Source: Piromyces finnis (taxonomy: Eukaryota; Neocallimastigomycota; Neocallimastigomycetes; Neocallimastigales; Neocallimastigaceae). From it: DNA of 64,000 nt. The DNA is taken from contig MCFH01000077.1 in assembly GCA_002104945.1 (NCBI GenBank), positions 62,001 through 126,000 of the forward strand, given 5' to 3'. The stretch's first letter is position 1; every line of letters begins with the position of its first letter. The position numbers and the translations under genes are program-made. This document shows, piece by piece, positions 1 through 10,402 of this stretch. The notes under the pieces are model-generated. The model was not told where the DNA came from and searched no databases. It saw only the letters and a program-made list of their open reading frames with translations.

Positions 1-94
1 TTTATTTTTTACTTTTATTTAAAAAAACTATTTCATTAGATATTATCCTTCAAATTTAAAAATAGTTTGCGCTTGAACCATTATTCTCAACGTA

Positions 95-1348
95 TTAAAC
101 AATTTTAACCATTTCTCCCATATTTCTTCTTCGCATTTCTACCAAAAAGGCTATTATATTTTTCATCTCTTTTCCAGCATATTTCATTGCTGTATCTCCA
201 TAGTCATTCTTAATATTCAAATCCGCTCCACGATCCAATAATAGTTTGATGATTTTAACACGACAGTACATAACTGCCAACATTAGGGGCGTAAAGCCAT
301 GATAATTATCACCACCCTGAAAATTAACATCAACACCACGATCCAATAATACTTCGACGGTTTTTAGTGCTCCATTCATGGATGCTCTTAGTAACGCTAT
401 TCCTTTATCGACTCCACAATCCAATAAAAATTCAGTCATTTTTATATAATCTTTCTTGACAGCTACTTCTAGTGAATTTTCCATCAAATTATCCCAAATA
501 TTACTACGACGTTTGGCTCCACGATCCAACAAAAGCTTGGCTGCTTCTATATTCTCATTCTTGATTGCCCATTCTAGTGCTGTATAATTATCATCACCTT
601 CAAGATCAATACTGGCACCTCGATCTAACAATAACTGGACAATTTCTGTATGTCCGTTTTTGGCTGCCTCTGTTAGTGCTGTTTCATTAATACCATGATG
701 ATACTCTTCAAATATACCAAATTTTTCACGATGATCTATTTCAGCATCAAGATCTAACAACGATTTGACTATTTCTGTTTTTCCTTTCCTAGCTGCAATA
801 ACTAGATCCATATCGGAAAACACTTCAGTTTCCAATAACAGTTTGACAGTTTCGGTATGTCCGTTTTCATAGGCCACTTTTAATGGTGTATCAACTTCAT
901 CATTCATATTATTATAAAATAACTCATAATCAAAATACCCATCTAAACTCAACAAAATTCTGACAATCTCTGTATGACCTCCCCTTGCAGCATTCATTGT
1001 TGCTCTATCATCAAGATGGATATAATCGTCTCTAATTAAATATTGAGCTATGTCATTGTCACTTGTTCTTTTCTGATTCTTATAGAGATAAAGTAAACTT
1101 AAAACTTTATCTTTTCTTCCAAGCAATAGCATTCTTATTATATCTATATGACCGCCTTCTGCAGCTTTCATTATTGCTGTATTTCCATCTTTGTCTTCAT
1201 AATTAATATCTATACCTTTGTTCATTAAAGACTTCATCTTTTCAATATCACCATCCAGTGCTGCTTTTAACCATGCTTCACCGTCTTTCGACTCAGATTC
1301 TACACCTTTCGTCGGTTGATCTAGATGGTTAGGAAGTTCATCAGCTGT
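95..1348 (-). CDS. Ankyrin-repeat protein, 5' end incomplete
   Basis: The reverse strand carries a continuous frame of ankyrin repeats (helix-turn-helix units of about 33 residues with GHTEIVxLLLxxGA-type cores such as 'NGHTEIVQLLLDRGAS'), ending in TAA at 95-97. Ankyrin repeats bind other proteins; no catalytic domain is visible, so the partner and function are unknown. The first ATG in the frame (ending at 1237) lies inside an ankyrin repeat: the frame stays open upstream and encodes 'GEAWLKAALDGDIEK', a normal first half of a repeat. I therefore extend the coding exon to about 1348, where an acceptor-like AAAAAACAG precedes it on the minus strand. The true start codon should lie on an upstream exon that I could not identify. 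Alternatively the gene is a 5'-truncated copy. The ankyrin call is firm; the 5' boundary is not. Confidence 0.75.
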   Translation of the reverse strand, partial: TADELPNHLDQPTKGVESESKDGEAWLKAALDGDIEKMKSLMNKGIDINYEDKDGNTAIMKAAEGGHIDIIRMLLLGRKDKVLSLLYLYKNQKRTSDNDIAQYLIRDDYIHLDDRATMNAARGGHTEIVRILLSLDGYFDYELFYNNMNDEVDTPLKVAYENGHTETVKLLLETEVFSDMDLVIAARKGKTEIVKSLLDLDAEIDHREKFGIFEEYHHGINETALTEAAKNGHTEIVQLLLDRGASIDLEGDDNYTALEWAIKNENIEAAKLLLDRGAKRRSNIWDNLMENSLEVAVKKDYIKMTEFLLDCGVDKGIALLRASMNGALKTVEVLLDRGVDVNFQGGDNYHGFTPLMLAVMYCRVKIIKLLLDRGADLNIKNDYGDTAMKYAGKEMKNIIAFLVEMRRRNMGEMVKIV

Positions 1349-1493
1349 TTTTTATTATTTAGTTGGGTTAAAAATAAATGTAATAATATTAGGTATTATA
1401 CAGAAATAGAATTAATAAACCAGACTTTAAAAGCGAATAAAAAAAAAAAAAAAGAGTATCATTTGATAATTTTTTTACTTTTTTCCATTTTAA

Positions 1494-1524
<31 letters not shown>

Positions 1525-2339
1525 AAATAAAAAATGACTATTGTTTATATTTATAAATAGATTTTTCTCTTTTTTTTTTTTTTTTACTAAAAGTACCAGG
1601 CAGGTCTAAACTTTTTTTCTTAAAAAAAAATAAACAAAAAACTGAAAATTTAAAACTCATTTTTTTAATACAAATTAGTTCATCCATCAGCCAATCATAT
1701 TTCTATTATTACATTTTAAAATGTAAAAAAAAAAATTAAAAAATGGTGAAATTTTTTTTCCCAATTGTCCCATCCACCACCACTTTCACAAAATAAAATA
1801 ATAACAAATGGTTTCTTTACCAAGTTTTTTTAAAATGCAAACACACACGTTGAAGAACTTTTTTTTTTTATATTTTTTTTTTTTATTTGTCTTTTTTATC
1901 AACAAAATTATTAATTCATAACAATACAATAATAATAAAAAAATTTTATGAATTAATATTCTAGTATTTATGGTATATTAATTGTCAATAAAAAAAACGT
2001 TTTTTTTTTTTTTAAAAAAATTATTTCATTTTTTTATAAATAAAAGAAATTATGGAATAAATAAATTAGGTTGTTTTGGCATAAAAAAAGTACCCAAAGT
2101 ATCAACAACAAGCTATCTCCTCACACTTTTTTTATCCTTAGTATTATTGGTATATAGAATAGTAGTAAAAAAAAAAATTTAAAAGCTTAATATAAACTTT
2201 AAATCTTTTCTTACCAAGCCTTTAAAGTTTACATACAACTTTTTATAAATAAATATTTATAGCTTTAGTGATGAATTTTTATGTGTCGTCATCACTTTCT
2301 ATATTTTGGTTGTTCAATTTAACTTTTTTGCGTTATTTT
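1349..2339. other. Intergenic A/T-rich DNA
   Basis: The stretch holds long A and T homopolymers, a (TTA)n run near 1494-1521 and no convincing coding frame. A missing first exon of the ankyrin gene to its left could lie here on the minus strand, but I could not recognise one. Confidence 0.5.
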
Positions 2340-2606
2340 TTAACATTCAAAAATATAGGCACCTGGAGTCATTTGCATACGCATAACACGTAATTCACAA
2401 TAATCCTTGTAATATAATCTTGAAATTGGAACTGACTTTCTGTCATATTCTTCTTCAGACATCATTGTAAATGTATCAGTATTTTCACAAAAACTAACTC
2501 TCTTTTCAGTAAGAGAAGTCATACTACCAGCATCAGAAGAGACATCGGAGGCATCAGAGAAAACAGAGGATTTTCTTCTTAAAATTGGATGTGGGAATTC
2601 TGGCAT
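2340..2606 (-). CDS. Small protein with RVxF-type PP1 docking motif
   Basis: This is an 88-residue single-exon frame with normal codon use. It starts at the ATG read from 2606 (MPEFPHPILRRKSS...) and ends TAA at 2340-2342. Seen in the sequence: a basic-Ser-Ser site 'RRKSS' near residue 10, a Ser/Asp-rich linker, then 'KRVSF' around residue 36, which fits the [KR]-[VI]-x-F docking motif for protein phosphatase 1. After that comes an acidic-aromatic block ending 'EEEYDRKSVPIS' and a C-terminal half rich in Tyr and Met that ends in Cys. The combination KRVxF...(S/T)xxEYDR resembles short conserved segments I recall in fungal proteins of unknown function, but I cannot name the family. A PP1 regulator or inhibitor is an inference from the motif only. 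No introns, membrane segments or signal peptide are seen. Confidence 0.6.
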   Translation of the reverse strand: MPEFPHPILRRKSSVFSDASDVSSDAGSMTSLTEKRVSFCENTDTFTMMSEEEYDRKSVPISRLYYKDYCELRVMRMQMTPGAYIFEC

Positions 2607-3507
2607 TGTTAATAAATGTTTTAATTGGATTTGATTAATATTATACAATTGCAAAAAGTTTTTTGTTTTTACTATTCTAACTTGATAATACGTTTATTTT
2701 TTTATGTATTTCAAATTTATCAATAGCTTTTTTGTTATGAAAAAGTTGAAATTGATTGTTTTTTCACACTCAATTTTTTATCAAAAATAAATAATTTTTA
2801 TATTTAGGTGAAATCAAAAATTTTTTGCTTTTTTTTAGCACTCCAATAGTTAAAAAAAATAAACAAAGAAAACAGTGAAGAAAATGGGAAAAAAAAAAAA
2901 GAAAATTTTTTTCTTTTTATACAAAAAAATCAATATAATAATAATATAAATATAGTTATATTATAATATATGGTTATTTATATTTATAAATTAGTTTATT
3001 ATATATTATGATTATATTAAACTTTAAATGGCATTATTTATTTTGACGGTATGGAGAATAAAAAAAAATTATGACGAAAATAGACGATGCTATTAGGAAA
3101 ATAGTAAAAAATTTTTTTATTATGAAATAAGTTGAGCCTAAAAAGTTTAGAAATAAAATTCAATAAGAAATATCATTTTAATATAAATACAATATATTAT
3201 AATATATGAAGTTCATTAATTTTTTATGGATGAATAGGACTATGGAATTAATATAATAAATTTAAATTGTATTGAGTAATATATTAATAATATATGAAAT
3301 AATAAAAAGTATCAATGGCCTCATCAATGTGGTTGTTTATAGTATCAAAAGAAAATCTTAATTTTTAAACTTTTATAATATATTAAAATATATTGCAATT
3401 AATATAATAAATATATTGATAATTTATATTATTAAACTAATTAATTCAATTATAATAAATAAATTAAATATAATTTAAACCATAAATAACTCATGGGTTA
3501 ATAAATA

Positions 3508-3655
3508 TGAATGAATAAAACAATAATAAATTAAATAAATAAATAGATAGAGATGTTATGTGAATGAATAAAACAATAATAAATTAAATAAATAAATAGA
3601 TAGAGATGTTATGTGAATGAATGAAATAATAATAAATTAAATAAATGGATAATAT
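3508..3655. repeat. 53-bp minisatellite, about 2.8 copies
   Basis: The segment beginning TGAATGAATAAAACAATAAT recurs at 3508, 3561 and 3614, a period of exactly 53 bp. The first two units are almost identical and the third is diverging and truncated (ATGAAATAAT). It contains the internal words GATAGAGATGTTATG. Confidence 0.85.
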
Positions 3656-3800
3656 GGCACGGATCCTGGCCAAAATTTCACCAGAAAATAAAATTATTTA
3701 ACCATAATTTTTTTCGATATTTTCCACCTGATCCTTTAACCACGCCCGACATCCCATCATAGGAAGTATGACCTATCTACTCTTCCAATAACCAGTCAAG
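3651..3800. other. GC-richer non-coding patch
   Basis: This 150-bp segment contains words such as GGCACGGATCCTGGCC and CCACGCCCGACATCCC that stand out sharply from the surrounding A/T-only DNA. No long frame crosses it and no tRNA fold was found. It could be a mobile-element remnant or a small non-coding RNA. The patch starts directly at the end of the 53-bp minisatellite. Confidence 0.35.
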
Positions 3801-3927
3801 AGAATATATAGGAAGAGAGTTGATATTGAAATAAAATTTTTAAAATTTTATGATTTTATGATACTATGATGATTAAAACGGCTACATTGTAACAATAATA
3901 GAAATAACAATAATAAAAGTGCTAAAT

Positions 3928-4033
3928 AATAATAATAGTAATGTTGTTATTATTAATTATTATTTAATACTGCGATTATTAATAATAATAGTAATGTTGT
4001 TATTATTAATTATTATTTAATACTGCGATTATT
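3928..4033. repeat. 53-bp direct duplication
   Basis: The unit AATAATAATAGTAATGTTGT...ACTGCGATTATT occurs twice, starting at 3928 and 3981, a 53-bp period with essentially identical copies. Its sequence is unrelated to the 53-bp unit at 3508. Confidence 0.8.
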
Positions 4034-4897
4034 AATTGTTTTATTATCAATTATTATTTATTATTAATTAATTATTTGTTAATTATTATTTATTAATTAT
4101 TAATATTCTTTTATTATTTATTTAATAAAGTATTTATTCATTCATTTATATTTATTCATATACATTTATTTAACGCATTCATCCATATAACATTAATTCA
4201 TTTATTAATTATTAATATTCTTTTTATTCTTTTTTATTTAATAAATTATTTATTCATTTATTTATATATCTTTATTTTATTTATTTAGTTTATTATTGAT
4301 TCATTCATTCATATTTATTAATAGGCATTTATTTAATTCATTCATTTATTTATTAGTATTAGAATTCATTACTATAAAAAGTTTATTTTTAATAGAAATG
4401 AGTATATTATATTATATTGTAATATATTGCAATTGATTATATTTTTTATAATAAATAAAGTTACATTTTGATAATAAAAGAGTTTTTTAATTTTAATTAA
4501 TTAAATGAAATAAATGAATTAATTTTTTATTAATTAATTAAAATGGCATAATACAATATAATCCTATATAATGCAATATATACTAAAAATTAAATAGAAT
4601 AGAATTTTAATTCTTAATAAAATCAAAAAAAATACAGAAAAAAGTTTGAAAATAAAATTAATTAAAAAAGTGGAAAAAAATTTGGTTAAAGAAAGGACAA
4701 GGAAAAGGAGAAAGGAAGGAAGAAAGGAAAAAAAAAAAAAGTATGTCGTTGGTAATAAAAAAAAAAGTATTAATTATAAAAAGTTAAAGAATTTCATAAT
4801 GGTTAAGAATATCAAAATAAGGAATAAAATTAAATAGTATTTAATATCCGATTGCAACTATTAAAGAGGATAGTTGAACTAGTTGAAGTTGACTGAA

Positions 4898-5026
4898 ATT
4901 GGAATGATTTAATAATGAAAAAAACCAAAAAAACAAAAAAAATTGGAATGATTTAATAATGAAAAAAACCAAAAAACAAAAAAAATTGGAATGATTTAAT
5001 AATGAAAAAAACCAAAAAAACAAAAA
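4898..5026. repeat. 43/44-bp minisatellite, three copies
   Basis: Units starting ATTGGAATGATTTAATAATG lie at 4898, 4942 and 4985. The spacing is 44 then 43 bp, differing by the length of an A run. A short poly-AT/TATATA tract follows. Confidence 0.8.
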
Positions 5027-6596
5027 TATATATATGCATATATGTATATACATATTTGTGTGTTAATTGTCATCATTATTGTCATTGTTTTTTTTTTATG
5101 GAATACCATACTTTTAATACAATGACATTACCCAAAAGATGATGACAATACTCTATTGGTATTTCTATTATTCTATTATTAGACGATTGGAAAATTTTTA
5201 TATTTATTTAATGAATACCATTAAATAAATATACTATCTATAATCTTTATATCATAAATCATAAATGGCTTTAGACTTTTTATATTTTTAAAGTTTGCTT
5301 ATTGGAATTTATTATTTATATTTTTTAATAATGTCTCTAAAATAAATAATATTCAGGAAATATTAGAATTGGTTAAAAATAAAATATAATCTATATTAAA
5401 GGAAAATAATAATAATCATAATATTCCTATTTTTATTTTAAATTATAATTATAAAAAAAAAAGGGATTAAAGTTAATTACATAAAGCTTAAAAAATCCCA
5501 AAAGAACTGAAAAAAAAAAGAGATAAAAATAAAAGGAGATAAAAAAAGAGAAAGAGAAAGAAACTTCTTTTTTCCCAGTAAAAAAAAAATCATCAAGTAT
5601 TCTTTTAAACCAAGCACAAAAAAAAAATTAATTATTGAAAATTCTTTTTTCAAGAACCTTTTTTTTTTTTTTTAATTCAATTTTCTGTTAATAATATTTT
5701 TTTTATTATAATAAAAAGTATAAAGTATTTTTTAATAGGCATTGAAATAAAAAGAAAAAAAGTATTTCTTATTTTAATATTCATAAAATTTAATAAAATA
5801 AAAAAAAAATAGTATTGTTTGATTTCATTGTTTATTAAGAATAGTTTTCATTGGCATTTTTGGATTTTAATAAGTGATAAAAACAAAAATAGTTTAATTA
5901 AAATTTATTAAATAACCGTGTAGAAATGTATGAATAATAATTCTAAATTAGACCAAACTAAAAAAAAAAAAACCATATTAATAAAAAAGAATATTAAAAA
6001 AGGGTTTTATTTTTCTTTATTATTTTAATTAATTAATTAATTATACAATAATAATTTAATCATGATAAAGAAATTACAATAATAAAAGAAAATAGTATGA
6101 ATTAATAAAGAAATAATAATTTAATAACATATTAATGTATTAATGTATTAATTTATAATAATGTCTAATATAATTAATAAATTCCTTAATTATAATAATA
6201 ATAGTGGAGGTTTAAAGAATATGAAAATACTTTCTTTTTATAAACTTTCAAGTTACAAAAAATGTGTAATAATTTTTTATTTATTAAAGTTTTTTTTTTT
6301 TTATTCATTAAACTATCAAACGATCACTGCATAAAAAATGAATTTAATATTTTTACTAATAAATAAAATTTTAAATAGTGTTGTTAGTATAAAAGGAAAA
6401 AAAAACTTTAAAAAAAGACAATTTTTTTGCTGGTCTTTTAAAAAAAAAATTGACAGTTTTTAAAAAAAAATTAAACTTTAAAAAGAAATAATTAAAAAAT
6501 TAAATTTTAATATATACAAAAAAAGAAAAATAAAATATACTTTTTTAATTAAAAAATAATAATTAGAATAATAATTATAAATTAATAATAATAAAC

Positions 6597-6634
<38 letters not shown>

Positions 6635-6635
6635 C

Positions 6636-6676
<41 letters not shown>

Positions 6677-6710
6677 TAGAATAATAATAATAATAATAAT
6701 AATAATAAAC

Positions 6711-6754
<44 letters not shown>

Positions 6755-6756
6755 TA

Positions 6757-6811
<55 letters not shown>

Positions 6812-6813
6812 TA

Positions 6814-6862
<49 letters not shown>

Positions 6863-6865
6863 CAG
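6597..6865. repeat. (TAA)n microsatellite with regular interruptions
   Basis: About 270 bp of TAA triplets are interrupted at intervals by AAACATAATAAT and AATTAGAAT words. The interruption pattern itself is repeated, which suggests expansion of a longer unit and not only triplet slippage. Confidence 0.85.
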
Positions 6866-8149
6866 AATAATTAGAATAATAATAATTAGAATAATAATAT
6901 TAATATTAATCTCTAATAATTACCTTTTTTTTAAAAAGTTATATATATAAATAAATCATCAGAGTTATCATAGTATCAAAAAAAAAGTTTAAACTTTATA
7001 TATTTGTCCTTTTGGTAGTTATTGAAAAATAAAGTTTAATTTATTTTCATGAGAATTAGAATAACTCGAATAGTTATTATTTTAAAATAATATATCAATA
7101 TAAATATCAATAAAACTTTAAATATAAAAGTGAATATATATTTATATTGTCATACTCTTAAGAATAAAGTTATTATTAATTATTTTTTGTTTTTTGTTTA
7201 ATTTTGTATGAAATAAAAATAAATGAAGAGGAATAAGAAAAAGAAAATAAAATTTGATATGCTATTATATATATAATATATATATACAAAAAATATCAAA
7301 AGTAAAAAAAAAAAAAATATTATGACAACTATTAAATTAATTATTTTTATTTAATACATACACCTGATATTGTTAAAGTTTTAATAAATTATTAAAGTTC
7401 ATGAATGACCATCTCAAAACTATGAAAATATTATCTAGTTCATTATAAATCAAGGTTAAAGTTTCTCATTTATATAGAATGGCAAGAAGAATTTTGTATT
7501 TCTTTTTCTTTTTCAAAAGTAAAAAAAAAATTTCTTTTTTTTTTTTTTAATAAACTATTTATAATTAATACTATATTTATTTTATCCTATATTTTTTTTT
7601 TACTGCTTAATCTACCAAGTATTTTCATATATTAATATATAATAAAAAAATAAACTTTATAAGGTTTATTAAAGTTATCATCATCATCAACGTTTTTATT
7701 CTTGTATACCATATTTAATCGATCAAATTTAAAAAAAAAAAAAAAAAATTAAAAGGGTTATATAAAATAGACATCATTGAATTTAAATTAAATGATATAA
7801 AGAAATAATATAATTGAATTTTATTATTTCAAATTTTCATTAGATTCAAATTATAATAATAAATAAACTAATATTTTTTTTTCAAAATTTTTTTTACATT
7901 TATACTTTGAATGCATTATTTATAAACTTTATATTCTTTTTTTTTGAATAAGAACATTCTTTTATTATTTATGAATAAGGATAATAGAATGAAAAACATC
8001 CATAATAATATATACATTATAAATTATTTATTATTATAGTTCTTTCTCTACTAATGATTAATATTTTTTTCAATTCCAAGTACATTTTCAATCGTCTATT
8101 CGAGTAATTTTAATATTTAGTAGTTCTTTGAGAAATATTGACTGCTTTA

Positions 8150-8990
8150 TATTTCACACCAACAATACTTTTTATTACATGATATAAAAACAATAGGTGA
8201 CTTGAACCTATTGTTCTATTAGTCTATTTTTCCTAATATTGAATTTATATAGTATGAATTATTTCTACAATGTAAGAGAATGTAAATAATATATGGCAAA
8301 TGTAAGAACATATAATGTAAAAGAATAATGTAAATGTATAATCCATATAATTCCAGCCTCATCATTGGACAATTAATTATTAAGTAAGGCTCATTAGCTT
8401 AAATAGATTAGGAATAAGTATTATTAAGAAGGTTTCTTGTTTTTAGTTAAAAGTCTAATAGTTAACAACGGCAGAATTAACGTTTTAGTATTTTGATAGA
8501 ATAGAAATATTAGAACGTAATAAAGTTATTAATAAAACATAAAGTTAAATACTTACTATATAAAATTAACCCGTATCATACATTTACACACTTGTATTAC
8601 ATTACATTATTGGTATTGTACGTACAATTTCTCAATCTCATGATTCTATTCCATAGTTAGAGGATCATAGGTTTATGTATATACAACCCATATGGAATGA
8701 TGTTTTGTATTTTTTGACATTCCGATAATGTCATCAAATGTAATTAGTTTTCTAATTCGGAGCTGATCTTTTATACAAAGCCCTCCCAGTATGGCAAGAT
8801 GAAAATTCATTATTATAATAAGTAGAATAAAAAAATTAATTACTATTTTCCAAAATCATCATCACCTAACCTTGGTAATATTTGACGGGTACAACCGGCA
8901 TAAATCCTTAGGTATTTAATGGGTAATACCTTTATACTAATATATTATAATTCATATTATAATAGTAATTTACTATAAAACCTTTTAATT
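8150..8990. other. Higher-complexity non-coding segment
   Basis: Compared with its flanks this segment has few homopolymers and has mixed-composition words, for example GATTCTATTCCATAGTTAG, AAAGCCCTCCCAGTATGGC and GGGTACAACCGGCATAAATC. I could not read a continuous coding frame through it. It includes an 8-bp perfect hairpin (CAATAGGT/ACCTATTG) at 8190-8212. The most plausible reading is a decayed mobile element or old pseudogene, but no family was recognised. Confidence 0.35.
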
Positions 8991-9310
8991 ACAATCTATT
9001 GTAATAAATTAATTATTGTATAATTTTATTTATATTCTTACACTATTAATTCAACACTTTTAAATATTCATAATAAAATTATCCATTAATCATGTGTTTA
9101 AGAAAAAGAAAAAAGTGTAATAATTAATAAAGTATTTATTATCCGACACCATGATTTTACGAATTTATTTCTTTTTTTTTCTTTTTTTTAGAAATATAAA
9201 GAAAAAAAAAACCAATGTATCATTTAATTTAATAGAAAAAATGAACATTAAGAAATTTAAAAAAAAATTAAATAGTTATAGATATAATAATAGTCATTGT
9301 AAATAACTTT

Positions 9311-9486
9311 AAATTCAAAGGTCCATTAGCATCATCATCACCACACAACACTGTAAATTCAAAGGTCCATTAGCATCATCATCACCACACAACACTGTAA
9401 ATTCAAAGGTCCATTAGCATCATCATCACCACACAACACTGTAAATTCAAAGGTCCATTAGACCATCACTACTCAACACTGTAAAT
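9311..9486. repeat. 44-bp minisatellite, four copies
   Basis: Units starting AAATTCAAAGGTCCATTAGC lie at 9311, 9355, 9399 and 9443, an exact 44-bp period. The first three are identical over CATCATCATCACCACACAACAC. The fourth is shortened at the CATCAT step. Confidence 0.9.
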
Positions 9487-10402
9487 TTATTCACTTTTTT
9501 CGATTTCAATGATTTCAATTAGGGATGAGGATGAAATCCGTTAATTCTTTTAAATTCAATATGACACTATGACAATATTGTCTTTTTTTCATAACAATAA
9601 TAACTTTTTATATTAATAAATTAAAATTTTCTTAAACTTTAATTATTAATAAAATGTATTTTATTATGTTTTGTGTAACATTATCTTTATTAAAACGTAA
9701 TGTATTTGAAATGTATAATAATGTAATAGGAAATGATATTTTTTGAAATTTAAAAAAAAACAATCCTCTTTTTACTCTCACATATTATAATTAATTGTTT
9801 AGTTCTTTTTCTTTTCATGCCTAATATGCCTAATATCATTATTAAATAGAAACGGAAAAGGTAAATCTTTTAAATAAAGTTTTATATACTAGGTAGTAAA
9901 TAAATAAATAAAATTATAACAAAAATAAAATATAATACTAAATAATTAATTAATGAACAAAATGACAGGTAAATTTTTTTAAATAATTAAATATGAAACT
10001 GATTTTACGCTTTTTTTTTTTTTAAATAGAAAAAAAGGTCATCGGTAGTATGTTGAAATTATAAAAATAATCGTAAGTAAAAATAATGTTTTTTTCTTTT
10101 TAGTATTATTTTATTTTCTATTTAAAGTACTTTTTCGTTTTCTAGTAGAATCGCTTTCTTTTTACTTTCTTTTTTTTTAAAAAAAAAAAAAAAAGAATTG
10201 CTAAGCAACAATATTAAAATAATATAAATGACTAATTCTATATAAAATGAATCATCAATTCAAATTAATATATTGTTAAATTATATTTTATATATTAAGT
10301 AATATAATAAATTCATCTTGAATTTTTAAAAAATTTTTATTATAAAAACCAAAAAATTTTACTACTTTTCATTTAAAAAAATAAATTTAATAATAAAAAA
10401 AA

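Larger units (their letters stand above)
2607..10402. other. 7.8-kb gene-poor region
   Basis: I see no supportable gene on either strand. The DNA is A/T homopolymers, TAATAA-type microsatellite, five minisatellite blocks (listed separately) and two patches of more complex, somewhat GC-richer sequence (about 3651-3800 and 8150-8990). Short open frames here are low-complexity translations of A-rich or T-rich tracts. Confidence 0.6.

Noticed and set aside
4646-5053. Lys-rich and Phe-rich open frames on the two strands
   Set aside because: They derive from A-rich DNA and from the 43/44-bp minisatellite; the repeated NHSNFFCFLVFF unit follows the DNA period.
8179-8215. tRNA-like B box (GGTTCAAGTC on the minus strand)
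   Set aside because: The stem pairs as a simple 8-bp hairpin in the wrong register for a T arm, and no D-arm, anticodon arm or acceptor stem surrounds it.
9311-9486. CRISPR-like array of 44-bp units
   Set aside because: The units are identical throughout with no unique spacers, so this is a minisatellite, and the genome is eukaryotic.
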